DNA of 64,000 bases from an uncultured bacterium (lineage in GTDB: Bacteria; Desulfobacterota; BSN033; UBA1163): positions 62,001-126,000 of the forward strand of contig CALLAL010000013.1 in NCBI GenBank assembly GCA_938002255.1. The letters run 5' to 3'. Both the position numbers and the translations under genes were made by a program. Under the pieces are notes generated by a model that did no database searches, was not told the origin of the DNA, and worked only from the letters and a program-made list of their open reading frames with translations. This document shows, in pieces, positions 8,724-16,289 of this stretch; the first letter of the stretch is position 1; every line of letters begins with the position of its first letter.

Positions 8724-10189
8724 AACCCATTACCATGGTCACTCCTTATCATCCAGGATCTCTCTTCGAGAAAACATTGCTTTCCCTGATGAAATCAGAT
8801 TTGATTCAGCGAGTGATGGTGGTTAGTCAGGAGTCGGCTGATCTCAGGATTTCAGAGGCAAAACTGCTCATGGCTCCCCCTATCCCTTCAAGGGAAACCC
8901 TTAACAAAATTTTAGGGGAGATTCACACAGATTTTTTGCTTCTGCTCCCTGACTTTAAACCCTTTTCAATCGAACCAAACCATCTCGAGCAACTCTTCTT
9001 GGCAGCTCAATCCAGGCAGGTCGGCCTGGTCTATTCGGACTTCTATGAACAACTCGGTCGTTCAAAAACGCTTCATCCACTTAATGATTATCAACTGGGA
9101 AGCGTTCGAGATGATTTTAACTTCGGAGGGATGATGCTCTTTTCAATCTCCGCTGCTCAACAGTCTCTAAAAAAATACGGACCTATTCCGAAGGTTAAAT
9201 TTGCTGGCCTTTACGATTTGCGCCTCAAGATCTCCATCGATTATCCAATCTACCATCTCCCTGAACCACTCTACTGCACGATGGCTCCAGAGGAAATATC
9301 TGGGGAGAAGCGATTATTCGCCTATCTGGATCCTAACCATCAACCCCTCCAGAAGGAGATGGAATCTGTTTTTACAGATCATCTGAGAAGGATTGGAGCT
9401 TATCTCCCCCCTCGATGGAAAAGGGTGGAGCCCGTCCCTAAAGGATATTCGGTGAATGCCTCTGTCATCATCCCTGTTCGAAATCGAAAGACAACAGTTG
9501 GAGAAGCGATCAAAAGCGCTTTATCCCAGAGAACTGATTTTCCATTCAATATTCTCGTTGTTGACAACCACTCGACAGACGGAACAACCGAGATCATCGC
9601 CGACTTTACCAGGAAATACCTCAATGTCCACCACCTCATTCCGGAAAGAACGGACCTTGCCATTGGGGGATGTTGGAACGAAGCCATTCATGACCCACGC
9701 TGCGGTTTCTATGTAATTCAGCTCGATTCCGATGATCTTTACAGTAGTCCGCATACCCTGCAAAGGATGGTCAATGAGCTTCAACAAGAAAGATTGGCTA
9801 TGGTGATCGGTTCCTATACACTCGTTGACTCCGATCTCAATGTTCTCCCTCCGGGCCTGATCGATCACCGGGAATGGACGGATGAGAATGGCCACAACAA
9901 TGCACTTCGCATCAATGGCCTTGGTGCTCCAAGGGGGTTTAACACTTCACTCCTTCGAAGGATCGGTTTCCCAAACGTGAGCTATGGTGAAGATTATGCG
10001 GTGGCTTTAAGGATGTGCAGGGAATATAAAATCGGCCGGATCTATGAAAACCTTTATCTCTGCCGGCGGTGGTCCGGCAATACGGATGCAAACCTCAGTG
10101 TGAAAGAAGAAAATCAGAAGAATGCTCTCAAAGATAAAATTCGCACCGATGAGATCTTAGCCCGTCAAGCATTGATTCGCGCAGACTAA
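8717..10189 (+). CDS. Glycosyltransferase family 2 protein, two-part
   Basis: The start chosen is ATG 8717, right after GGGGAGGA (490 residues). An in-frame ATG at 8684 lies deeper inside amgK. Residues 250-460 are a GT-A domain with VIIPVRNRKTT, VVDNHSTDGTTEI and the metal motif LDSDDL. Residues 1-230 look like a degenerate copy of a similar fold (ITMVTPYHPGSLFEKTL, LVYSDFYEQLG), lacking a clear nucleotide or DxD site. No membrane segments are present. Its place at the end of the recycling operon suggests a link to wall sugars or envelope glycans, but donor and acceptor cannot be told from sequence. Confidence 0.75.
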   Translation: MLKPITMVTPYHPGSLFEKTLLSLMKSDLIQRVMVVSQESADLRISEAKLLMAPPIPSRETLNKILGEIHTDFLLLLPDFKPFSIEPNHLEQLFLAAQSRQVGLVYSDFYEQLGRSKTLHPLNDYQLGSVRDDFNFGGMMLFSISAAQQSLKKYGPIPKVKFAGLYDLRLKISIDYPIYHLPEPLYCTMAPEEISGEKRLFAYLDPNHQPLQKEMESVFTDHLRRIGAYLPPRWKRVEPVPKGYSVNASVIIPVRNRKTTVGEAIKSALSQRTDFPFNILVVDNHSTDGTTEIIADFTRKYLNVHHLIPERTDLAIGGCWNEAIHDPRCGFYVIQLDSDDLYSSPHTLQRMVNELQQERLAMVIGSYTLVDSDLNVLPPGLIDHREWTDENGHNNALRINGLGAPRGFNTSLLRRIGFPNVSYGEDYAVALRMCREYKIGRIYENLYLCRRWSGNTDANLSVKEENQKNALKDKIRTDEILARQALIRAD

Positions 10190-10207
10190 GGAAAAGGGAC
10201 GAAACGA

Positions 10208-11413
10208 TTACGGTTTGCTTAGCCTCAGATAGCTTACAAACAGGGAACCTGCTCCGATGATTCCTCCAAAAAAAATGAACCCCAGGTAAAACAACCCAGC
10301 TTCCCCTGCAAGCCCTAATCCCGCTGTTCCTGCACCTCCTCCGATGAGAAAACCTATCGGAACGGTAAGGGAAACCGCAATATTTTTCATCTGGGGGGTT
10401 CCAATGCTCGCCAGAGCAGCAAAACCTGCAGGAAAGAACGCAGTCGCGAGGACGGGTTGGATAAAGATGACGAGTGGGAGCCATGAGGTTGGCACCATTC
10501 CAATCAGGGCCGTAGCGACACCGCTCATTAGAAAGATTATTTGAAGGGTCCTTTTGACACCCAGTTGATCTGTCATCCATCCCGAAACAAAGGCGGTGGC
10601 TAAAGGGGCTATTCTTGAAATGGCGAGCAGGGTGTTGGCCCAGGTTCGATCCATGCCTTTCTCTGAAACGAGATAGAGGGGTACCATGGAATAAATGCTA
10701 AAACTGGACCCTACTCCTAAAGAAAAGAAAACCACCATAAGCAGAAAAGAGGGGTCTTTTAGGATATTTTTTAAAGTTCTTAAATCAGGCGCTGTTCCAG
10801 GAAATTGTCCCCCCTGGCCACGAAAGGCAAAAACAAACCCTATCATCCAAGAGGCCAGTCCGATGAGGACCAAGATTCCTTGCCACGAACACCAAACCAA
10901 AAGCACTTCGGCAAGAATCGGAGCGACGACAAAGCCGAGATTGGGAGCCAGTTCATGCATAGCGATTGCTTTTCCCCAATGGCGCTGACTCACCAAACTG
11001 GTTAAGGTTGATATCCCGGAGGGGAGATAAAAACCGGCTGCTAACCCCATCAGAATCAGTCCAATCCGGATGCCCCAAAGATAACGCATCAGGCCAATCC
11101 AAATAAGGGCTCCACCCACAGCGAAGGCAGAGAGGACAATGGTCTTTCTGTGTTGAAGTCGAGAAGAGATGAAACCGGAAAGGGGTAACCCGATACAGTA
11201 CCCGAGCGTGATTAAGAAAAAAAATCCTCCTGCCTCATCGTGTCCGATCTTTAAGTCTCCTTCTATCGTAGGCATGAGAGGGGAGAGAATAATTCTTGAA
11301 AGAAAATTGATAAAGAAAATCCCGACGAGAAACAAGATAGGCCCCACAGAGGGTACAAAGGAGGAGGAAGAATACCCTTCGTTTTCTCTCATCTGAATTG
11401 CACCCTTTGCCAT
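10208..11413 (-). CDS. MFS transporter, substrate unknown
   Basis: A 401-residue major facilitator with about 12 hydrophobic segments. The loop 2-3 region reads SGFISSRLQHRKTIVLSA, which corresponds to the family GxxxDRxGRR motif, and FSLGVGSSFSIYSMVPLYLV opens the second half. The ATG at 11413 is used; an ATG seven codons on (behind AAAGGGTG) is equally possible. It converges on the recycling operon with an 18-base gap. No neighbour on its strand indicates a substrate. Confidence 0.8.
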   Translation of the reverse strand: MAKGAIQMRENEGYSSSSFVPSVGPILFLVGIFFINFLSRIILSPLMPTIEGDLKIGHDEAGGFFFLITLGYCIGLPLSGFISSRLQHRKTIVLSAFAVGGALIWIGLMRYLWGIRIGLILMGLAAGFYLPSGISTLTSLVSQRHWGKAIAMHELAPNLGFVVAPILAEVLLVWCSWQGILVLIGLASWMIGFVFAFRGQGGQFPGTAPDLRTLKNILKDPSFLLMVVFFSLGVGSSFSIYSMVPLYLVSEKGMDRTWANTLLAISRIAPLATAFVSGWMTDQLGVKRTLQIIFLMSGVATALIGMVPTSWLPLVIFIQPVLATAFFPAGFAALASIGTPQMKNIAVSLTVPIGFLIGGGAGTAGLGLAGEAGLFYLGFIFFGGIIGAGSLFVSYLRLSKP

Positions 11414-11784
11414 GATGACGCACTCTCTTCGGATCCGGCAGGAAATTCAATTAAACGAAGTTGATCCTTAAGCCGATCCTAGTCCCATTTTTATTTTGGG
11501 TCATCTTAACCTATTCTTTGTTTTATCGCACCGGCTTCAATGAGGTGAAGCCTCCCTAATCTTCCGCACTGAACATCTTCAAAGCTTCGACCCAATTCGC
11601 CGAAGCATACCCGCCGATGCTGACCTACTCGCCGAATATGCTCTTTGGCGAGCGGGAGCTTCTGCAAAGACCCTTTTCCCATTCACCCCCGTCCTTCCAA
11701 ATGTAATATCCTCCGACAGCGGGTGAACACAGAAAACGAAAAGCTCTCTATAGAAATTCCTCCCGGAGAGGGGTAAAGGATCAT
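11414..11784. other. Gene-free region with several imperfect hairpins
   Basis: No credible gene is seen. The stretch holds short inverted repeats, such as GGCTTCA/TGAAGCC near 11532-11551, GCTTCG/CGAAGC near 11584-11606 and CTCGCC/GGCGAG near 11628-11652. On the minus strand it has the look of decayed coding sequence broken by stops. It may include the promoter of the MFS gene. Confidence 0.4.
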
Positions 11785-11813
11785 AAAAAAGGCCGGTGAA
11801 TGGAACCGGCCTT
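11785..11813 (-). terminator. Rho-independent terminator of a tiny transcription unit
   Basis: On the minus strand AAGGCCGGT and ACCGGCCTT form a perfect 9-bp stem with a 7-base loop, followed by a run of T (TTTTTT, plus-strand A run 11785-11790). This is a textbook intrinsic terminator about 40 bases after the stop of the 20-codon ORF. Confidence 0.85.
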
Positions 11814-11854
11814 GAAGAGTTAGATGAAACGTGATGAGCAGTTTTACGTCTTGC

Positions 11855-11917
11855 TCAGGACCAGCGTATGGACCCGCAGGTCGAACAATGGGTTGCATGG
11901 GGGAACATCCATCTCAT
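11855..11917 (-). CDS. Candidate 20-residue peptide in its own transcription unit
   Basis: A short ORF, MRWMFPHATHCSTCGSIRWS, starts at ATG 11917. It lies 5 bases behind a perfect AAGGAGGTGA ribosome site (11923-11932), the strongest SD in this part of the window. A TTGACA/TAGAAT promoter lies just upstream and an intrinsic terminator just downstream, giving a transcript of about 150 bases. The peptide has a CxxC pair and no hydrophobic stretch. Just after the stop, TGAGCA and TGCTCA could form a stem. Two other frames are open in part: from ATG 11912, MDVPPCNPLF to a TAA, and from ATG 11898 through the terminator. The product could be a peptide, or the transcript could act as a regulatory RNA with a decoy or leader ORF. 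I recognise no family. Confidence 0.45.
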   Translation of the reverse strand: MRWMFPHATHCSTCGSIRWS

Positions 11918-11943
11918 GGACCTCACCTCCTTTTCTCAAATTA

Positions 11944-11973
11944 ATTCTAAAGGGAACCCGTCCCATCTGTCAA
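11944..11973 (-). promoter_or_regulatory. Strong sigma70-type promoter for the 20-codon ORF
   Basis: On the minus strand a perfect TTGACA (11973-11968) and TAGAAT (11949-11944) are separated by 18 bases. This predicts a start near 11937, just before the ribosome site at 11932-11923. Confidence 0.75.
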
Positions 11974-12252
11974 GAAAATAAACAGAGAAATGCCGATTGA
12001 TCAGATACCAAAAGTATCGCTTGGAGCAAACTATTTGTATGAAATGAGTGATAAACAAATAGATCTCTTGGTCCATGAAAATCCTCTTATTTTTTGAATG
12101 GCCCTTTTTCCGGAACTCAAGTTTCCGCATCAAAATGATTAACCCAATGGCCCATCAGAAAGGTTCTGGAACGATCCTGGGAAGAGGGGTAAAAAAAGCT
12201 TCAGAATTATTTGGGGGAAATTAAAGGAACGGGGGCTTTAATATCGTCGTTT
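11974..12252. other. Intergenic region downstream of the HTH gene
   Basis: An A+T-rich spacer. It contains a small perfect inverted repeat, GATAC-CAAAA-GTATC, near 12004-12018. No gene or convincing terminator is seen. Confidence 0.4.
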
Positions 12253-12648
12253 CTAATCTTTGCCTTTTTTCTTCAGTAAGGTTAAGAGATCGGATTCTTT
12301 TATTGCCCTGGCGTTCGATTTGCTATACTCCATCTCCGTTTTCAGTTCCTCCTTCTTCCATTCTTTCTCTTTAATCATATGCTTCTCAATCCAATGGTCG
12401 AGGGCTTTGATGTCGAAGAGGACCCGAGCTCCAATCTTGAGGTAGGGAAGTTTTTTCTGAGAAGCCATCTGATAGATGGTATCCGTAGAGAGGCTGAGGT
12501 ATTGTCCTGCTTCCTTTGCTGTGATCAGTCGCCGGAGCTCCGGGATCTTCTTCATCCGGTCATCCATGCGCTCAAAATACTTTTCAGCCAAGATGTCCGC
12601 CAGCATATCTAAAAATTCTTTGATCGCAGGCCTTTCCTCTCGTCCCAT
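12253..12648 (-). CDS. Excisionase-type helix-turn-helix DNA-binding protein
   Basis: A 131-residue protein starting at ATG 12648 behind AAGGGAGATGAAAAG. Residues 40-92 match the HTH_17/excisionase (MerR-like) domain: LITAKEAGQYLSLSTDTIYQ, then KLPYLKIGARVLFDIKALDHWIEKH. The flanks are charged helices, and the C-terminal 40 residues are rich in Lys and Glu. Such proteins bind DNA as small architectural or regulatory factors. No integrase or phage gene is near, so it is more likely a regulator than a true excisionase. It lies 71 bases downstream of the receiver-LpxC gene on the same strand, with a structured spacer between, and may be co-transcribed with it. Confidence 0.8.
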   Translation of the reverse strand: MGREERPAIKEFLDMLADILAEKYFERMDDRMKKIPELRRLITAKEAGQYLSLSTDTIYQMASQKKLPYLKIGARVLFDIKALDHWIEKHMIKEKEWKKEELKTEMEYSKSNARAIKESDLLTLLKKKGKD

Positions 12649-12661
12649 CTTTTCATCTCCC

Positions 12662-12715
12662 TTACACAGGACCTTTGCCTGATGGCAAAGCTAACGATGC
12701 CTGTAACCTTCGGTT
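12662..12715. other. Nested stem-loops between receiver-lpxC and the HTH gene
   Basis: CTTTGCC-TGAT-GGCAAAG (12673-12690) is a perfect 7-bp stem with a 4-base loop. It sits inside an outer pairing of TTACA(CA)GG (12662-12670) with CCTGTAA (12700-12706), next to a small AACC-TTC-GGTT hairpin. On the minus strand it lies just before the ribosome site of the HTH gene. There is no T run, so it is not a standard terminator; it may be a processing or translation-control element. No riboswitch family is recognised. Confidence 0.45.
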
Positions 12716-12719
12716 GGCT

Positions 12720-14042
12720 TTATGATTTTTCTTCCCCAACGATCCCTTCCTTTATCTTTCTCATCATGGCGATATTTTCTGTATGACCCGTCAGGCGGGC
12801 AGTTACTCTTCCACGGATCGGACGGTTGAGTAGATAAAAATCCCCGATCAAATCAAGGATTTTATGCCTAACAAACTCATCAACAAATCTCAGTTCCGTA
12901 TTGACAATCTTTTCATCATCAACCAGAATAAAATTGTGGAGCCGACCCCCGCTGCCTAACCCCATCCGCTCCAGCATCTCGATATCTTTTAGAAACCCAA
13001 AAGTCCTCGCAGGGGCAATCTGCTCTTTGAACGTCTCCCTGTCTTCCAAGACGAAATCGAGGCTCTGCTGTCCAATCGGAGGAGGATAGTCCAAAAAAAA
13101 GCGAATGGAAAATGTCTCTGCTGGCTCGACGACGATGGATTTATTCTTGTGAACCACTTCCAATCTACGATCGATCACAATTTCTTGGACTCTCTCCTCC
13201 TGTTCCTCAACCCCAGCCTCTTCGATCATCTTGCAGAATTCCAGGGCAGACCCATCCATAATCGGAATCTCTTCAATCATCTTTACCATTAAATTGGTAA
13301 TACGGTACGCATGGAGAACGGCCATCAGATGCTCAATGGTCTTGGCTGTAGCCACTCCTTTTTTCAGACAGGTGGCAAATTCTGTCGTCTGGACATAATC
13401 CAGGTGAGCCGGGACAACCTCGTCATAAGAAATGTTTCCAAAAAGGATGCCACTATGAGGGGGAAGGGGTTGAAGCAGAAGACCTGTCTTCATGCCAGAA
13501 TGAAGCCCGGTACCGTAAAGAACGACGCTTTTTTTAAGCGTCCGTTGCTGGATGAATGAAGCTGACTTTTTCTTGGGAGGTTCTTCCAGAATCGCCGTCT
13601 CAAAGCTTAACGTCTGAGGATAGGTCTCATTCATTTCTGAGATGGCCTCTCGTGCAGGTTCTTCTTCCAATTTCTCCCGAGGGCCTTGGAGGGCTCGATG
13701 GATGGTTCGCAAAAGAACATCGAGGGAAATGGGTTTTTCAATAAAGTCGAAGGCACCTAATTTGACAGCCGCCATGGCCGTGGAAATCGTTGCGTGCCCT
13801 GAGATCATGATGACCTGGCAATCGGGGACCATGGTCTTCAGCCTTTTCAATACTTCGATGCCATCCATTCCTGGCATCCAGATATCCAGAAGGATGACAT
13901 CTGGATTGATCTTTTGGAAGGTGTCAATCGCTTCTTCACCACTCTTAACCGTTGCGACCTTAAACCCTTCGTCTTCCAAAACACCTGCAATGGACCGGAC
14001 CACTCTTTCCTCATCATCCACAATGAGGACTTTTTTTTCCAT
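12720..14042 (-). CDS. lpxC: Receiver domain fused to LpxC deacetylase
   Basis: ATG 14042 lies behind AAGGGAG (440 residues); an in-frame ATG 11 codons upstream lacks one. Residues 1-120 are an NtrX-like receiver with all key residues: D9/D10, phosphoacceptor D53 (LLDIWMPGMDG), S81 and K103 (FDFIEKP). After a 40-residue linker, residues 163-435 are a full LpxC. It has TIEHLMAVLHAY (catalytic Glu, Zn His), EIPIMDGSALEF, ARTFGFLKDIEML, FVRHKILDLIGD (Zn His and Asp) and TGHTEN (active-site His). LpxC removes acetate from UDP-3-O-acyl-GlcNAc, the committed step of lipid A synthesis in the cytoplasm. The intact receiver implies control by a histidine kinase. No other lipid A gene is near. Both halves look functional, and no stop or shift separates them. 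Confidence 0.93.
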   Translation of the reverse strand: MEKKVLIVDDEERVVRSIAGVLEDEGFKVATVKSGEEAIDTFQKINPDVILLDIWMPGMDGIEVLKRLKTMVPDCQVIMISGHATISTAMAAVKLGAFDFIEKPISLDVLLRTIHRALQGPREKLEEEPAREAISEMNETYPQTLSFETAILEEPPKKKSASFIQQRTLKKSVVLYGTGLHSGMKTGLLLQPLPPHSGILFGNISYDEVVPAHLDYVQTTEFATCLKKGVATAKTIEHLMAVLHAYRITNLMVKMIEEIPIMDGSALEFCKMIEEAGVEEQEERVQEIVIDRRLEVVHKNKSIVVEPAETFSIRFFLDYPPPIGQQSLDFVLEDRETFKEQIAPARTFGFLKDIEMLERMGLGSGGRLHNFILVDDEKIVNTELRFVDEFVRHKILDLIGDFYLLNRPIRGRVTARLTGHTENIAMMRKIKEGIVGEEKS

Positions 14043-14176
14043 ACGCTCTCCCTTCATCTGTATTCCCATTACCACAACCCGAATGAAGAATCAACCACTG
14101 GTTCGCATAAAGAAATTAGAAAGTTTAGCAGAGAGGACTTCCGTCAATCCCAAATCCAAATTTGGCTTTCCCCATT

Positions 14177-15205
14177 TCAATAATTTCCTAATCCTACCCT
14201 CTCCTTTAAAAGATCTTGATCCTCCTCGGAGGCAATAACAACCCCTGTATTTCCCAATCTCACGTTGATCAAGCCAGTGGCTTTGACCTCATCGTAGGCA
14301 GTGATCAACTCTGAAATCTTAGGGCTCCGATATCGTCTCATCTGAAATTCCGGAAAGAAGGCAAGGATGGTAAAAGGAATCTCAGGATCAACATCAAAGA
14401 GCAGTTTAGCGATCTTCTTCAACTGAGAGGTTTCTACGAGATTGGGGATGTAAAGGGAGAGCACTTCAAGAACAAATCCTCTTTTGAGGATTTCCTCGGG
14501 AAGCTTCAGGATGTTACGGTTAAAACAACCGGTCAGCCATTTGTGGTCTGTCGCATCAAAGGCTTTGATATCTAGCCAGAAAGAGTCAACCCCTGCTGCC
14601 TCCAGGCGATCGAGATTTTGAGGCGTCAACCCATATCCATTCGTTTCGATGAGAACCCAGAGATCTGTTTCTGTCTTGATCAGTCGAGTGCATTCCACAT
14701 AGAATTCTGGACAGCAGATGAGGTCTCCTCCGGTAAAGGCCACGATATTGCGGGCAGGTCCCCATCCTTGAGGACTCAAAACAATATCCTTTTTCTGAAT
14801 GACCCTCGGACAGTCGGCGGATCGTTTTCCATACATCACACAGGCACCGCAGCAGCGACAGGATTCATGGGCATGAAAGGCAGTGGCTCTTTCCCTCGGT
14901 TCTCGAATCGTCACCCCTCTTTCGTATTCTTTGCAAGCCTTCAAAACATCGATCGGGGACCACCATTCTCCAGTGGCTTTCTTCGTAAAGGACCAGGAAT
15001 GACATTTCCTGCAGGAAAAATTACATCCTGATTGATAGATGGAAAGGTAATTTTCAGGACGGGAAAGATGGGCAGCTGTTATCAGTCGAAACAAACCCTG
15101 ATCAGTTTCCTTTAAGGTTGCTTCACAGGCGAGGGCTTTTCCCCCTTCGACCTCTACATAGCAACTCCCTTGTGGGTAGCCCTGTTTAATCAAGTTGCAT
15201 CGCAT
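14177..15205 (-). CDS. Radical SAM protein with extra cysteine cluster, PflA-like
   Basis: A 342-residue protein. The radical SAM motif is CNFSCRKC (C-x3-C-x2-C, residues 61-68) within YLSIYQSGCNFSCRKCHSW. Between about residues 110 and 135 a second cysteine group (CRCCGACVMYGKRSADC) looks like a site for a further iron-sulfur cluster, as in glycyl-radical enzyme activases with a ferredoxin insert. TGGDL replaces the usual GGEP-type motif. The C-terminal half (LWVLIETNGYG, SFWLDIKAFD) completes a PflA-type barrel. No glycyl radical enzyme is nearby, so the substrate is unknown. The ATG at 15205 has no clear SD sequence. It shares a 92-base divergent promoter region with the sirtuin gene. Confidence 0.8.
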   Translation of the reverse strand: MRCNLIKQGYPQGSCYVEVEGGKALACEATLKETDQGLFRLITAAHLSRPENYLSIYQSGCNFSCRKCHSWSFTKKATGEWWSPIDVLKACKEYERGVTIREPRERATAFHAHESCRCCGACVMYGKRSADCPRVIQKKDIVLSPQGWGPARNIVAFTGGDLICCPEFYVECTRLIKTETDLWVLIETNGYGLTPQNLDRLEAAGVDSFWLDIKAFDATDHKWLTGCFNRNILKLPEEILKRGFVLEVLSLYIPNLVETSQLKKIAKLLFDVDPEIPFTILAFFPEFQMRRYRSPKISELITAYDEVKATGLINVRLGNTGVVIASEEDQDLLKERVGLGNY

Positions 15206-15297
15206 AGTTGAAGTGTATCATATGGTCTCTTTTCCTTGCAAGGTGGACCACCCGTATGATATAGAGGAGAAGAAAATCAGGATAGGGAGATAGGGCG

Positions 15298-16095
15298 ATG
15301 GCGAAATGGGGTGAACAACAACATACGGAAGAAAAAATAAAGCAGGTGGCGCAATGGATTATCCATTCCAAGAGGACGGTCGTCTTTGGTGGAGCAGGTC
15401 TTAGCACAGAATCTGGCATTCCTGATTTCCGAAGTCCAGGGGGTGTTTGGGATAAGTATAATCCTGAAGATTTTTATTACCAGAATTTTATTGCCAGTGA
15501 GGCTTCCCGCGAAAAATATTGGCAGATGGCTACGGACATGTATGAACCGATGAAGAAGGCTCAACCCAATCCTGCCCATCTCGCCATTGCTGAACTGGAA
15601 AAGATTGGTAAACTCGATTGCGTCATCACGCAGAACATCGATGGCCTGCATCAAAAAGCCGGAAATTCGGAAGAGAAGATCATCGAACTTCATGGAACAG
15701 CCATGCACGTGACCTGCTTGCACTGCAAGAAACGATATGACCGAGATGCGATTCAAGAACGAATTCGAAGGGGAACTAAAGTACCATACTGTGATGACTG
15801 TGGAGGCCCTCTCAAACCTGCTACCATCTCCTTTGGTCAAGCCATGCCTGAGCGAGAAACTGAAGAGGCTTACCAACGTTCATCCGCATGTGACCTTTTT
15901 ATTGTGATCGGATCCTCTCTGGTCGTCCAACCTGCTGCTTCGATGCCTCTCATAGCTAAAAGAAATGGAGCAAAATTAGTCATCATCAATCGCGATCCCA
16001 CTCCATATGATAATCTGGCAGATATCCTAATCCACGGTCAAGCCGGTTCCATTATGGCGGAAATCTTAAATGCAGTGAAAAAGCAACTTTCATAA
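15298..16095 (+). CDS. cobB: NAD-dependent protein deacylase, sirtuin (CobB-like)
   Basis: A 265-residue Sir2 protein behind AGGGAGATAGGGCG. All family motifs are present: GAGLSTESGIPDFRSPGGVW for NAD binding, TQNIDGLHQKAG, the catalytic His in ELHGT, four zinc cysteines (CLHC and CDDC), ISFGQAMP and VIGSSLVVQPA. It removes acyl groups from protein lysines using NAD and controls, for example, acetyl-CoA synthetase. Whether it prefers acetyl or succinyl groups cannot be told: the Tyr/Arg pair of SIRT5-like deacylases is not obvious. It is divergent from the radical SAM gene. Confidence 0.92.
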   Translation: MAKWGEQQHTEEKIKQVAQWIIHSKRTVVFGGAGLSTESGIPDFRSPGGVWDKYNPEDFYYQNFIASEASREKYWQMATDMYEPMKKAQPNPAHLAIAELEKIGKLDCVITQNIDGLHQKAGNSEEKIIELHGTAMHVTCLHCKKRYDRDAIQERIRRGTKVPYCDDCGGPLKPATISFGQAMPERETEEAYQRSSACDLFIVIGSSLVVQPAASMPLIAKRNGAKLVIINRDPTPYDNLADILIHGQAGSIMAEILNAVKKQLS

Positions 16096-16229
16096 GGGAG
16101 TGGACATTATTTGTCCACCTGCGATACAAAAATATCGCCTTTTCTTCTGAACTAAACCCATCCAAATTTAAATTATCTTTAAAAATCAATGGATTAATAA
16201 ATGTTTAAAATGGTATTGTTTTTGCTAAG

Positions 16230-16235
16230 TATAAT
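16230..16235 (+). promoter_or_regulatory. Candidate -10 box before the SH3 lipoprotein gene
   Basis: A perfect TATAAT sits in an A+T-rich stretch 54 bases upstream of the start codon. No good -35 hexamer is found at the right distance, so this is tentative. Confidence 0.4.
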
Positions 16236-16289
16236 AAGGAATTGGTGATTTTATCAAAAGAATAGATTCAAAAGGACGGGGAATGAAGT

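Noticed and set aside
11832-11857. Stem at the TGA of the 20-codon ORF as a selenocysteine (SECIS) signal
   Set aside because: TGAGCA/TGCTCA does start at the TGA, as in fdhF, but the loop is long, the downstream frame looks random and no selenocysteine genes are visible.
11683-11898. 71-codon minus-strand ORF starting MQPIVRPAGPYAGPEQD
   Set aside because: It has no ribosome site of its own and reads straight through the intrinsic terminator at 11785-11813. The strong SD points to the 20-codon frame.
12253-12648. Prophage or integrative element, because of the excisionase-type HTH gene
   Set aside because: No integrase, att repeats or phage genes are nearby; the neighbours are housekeeping genes.
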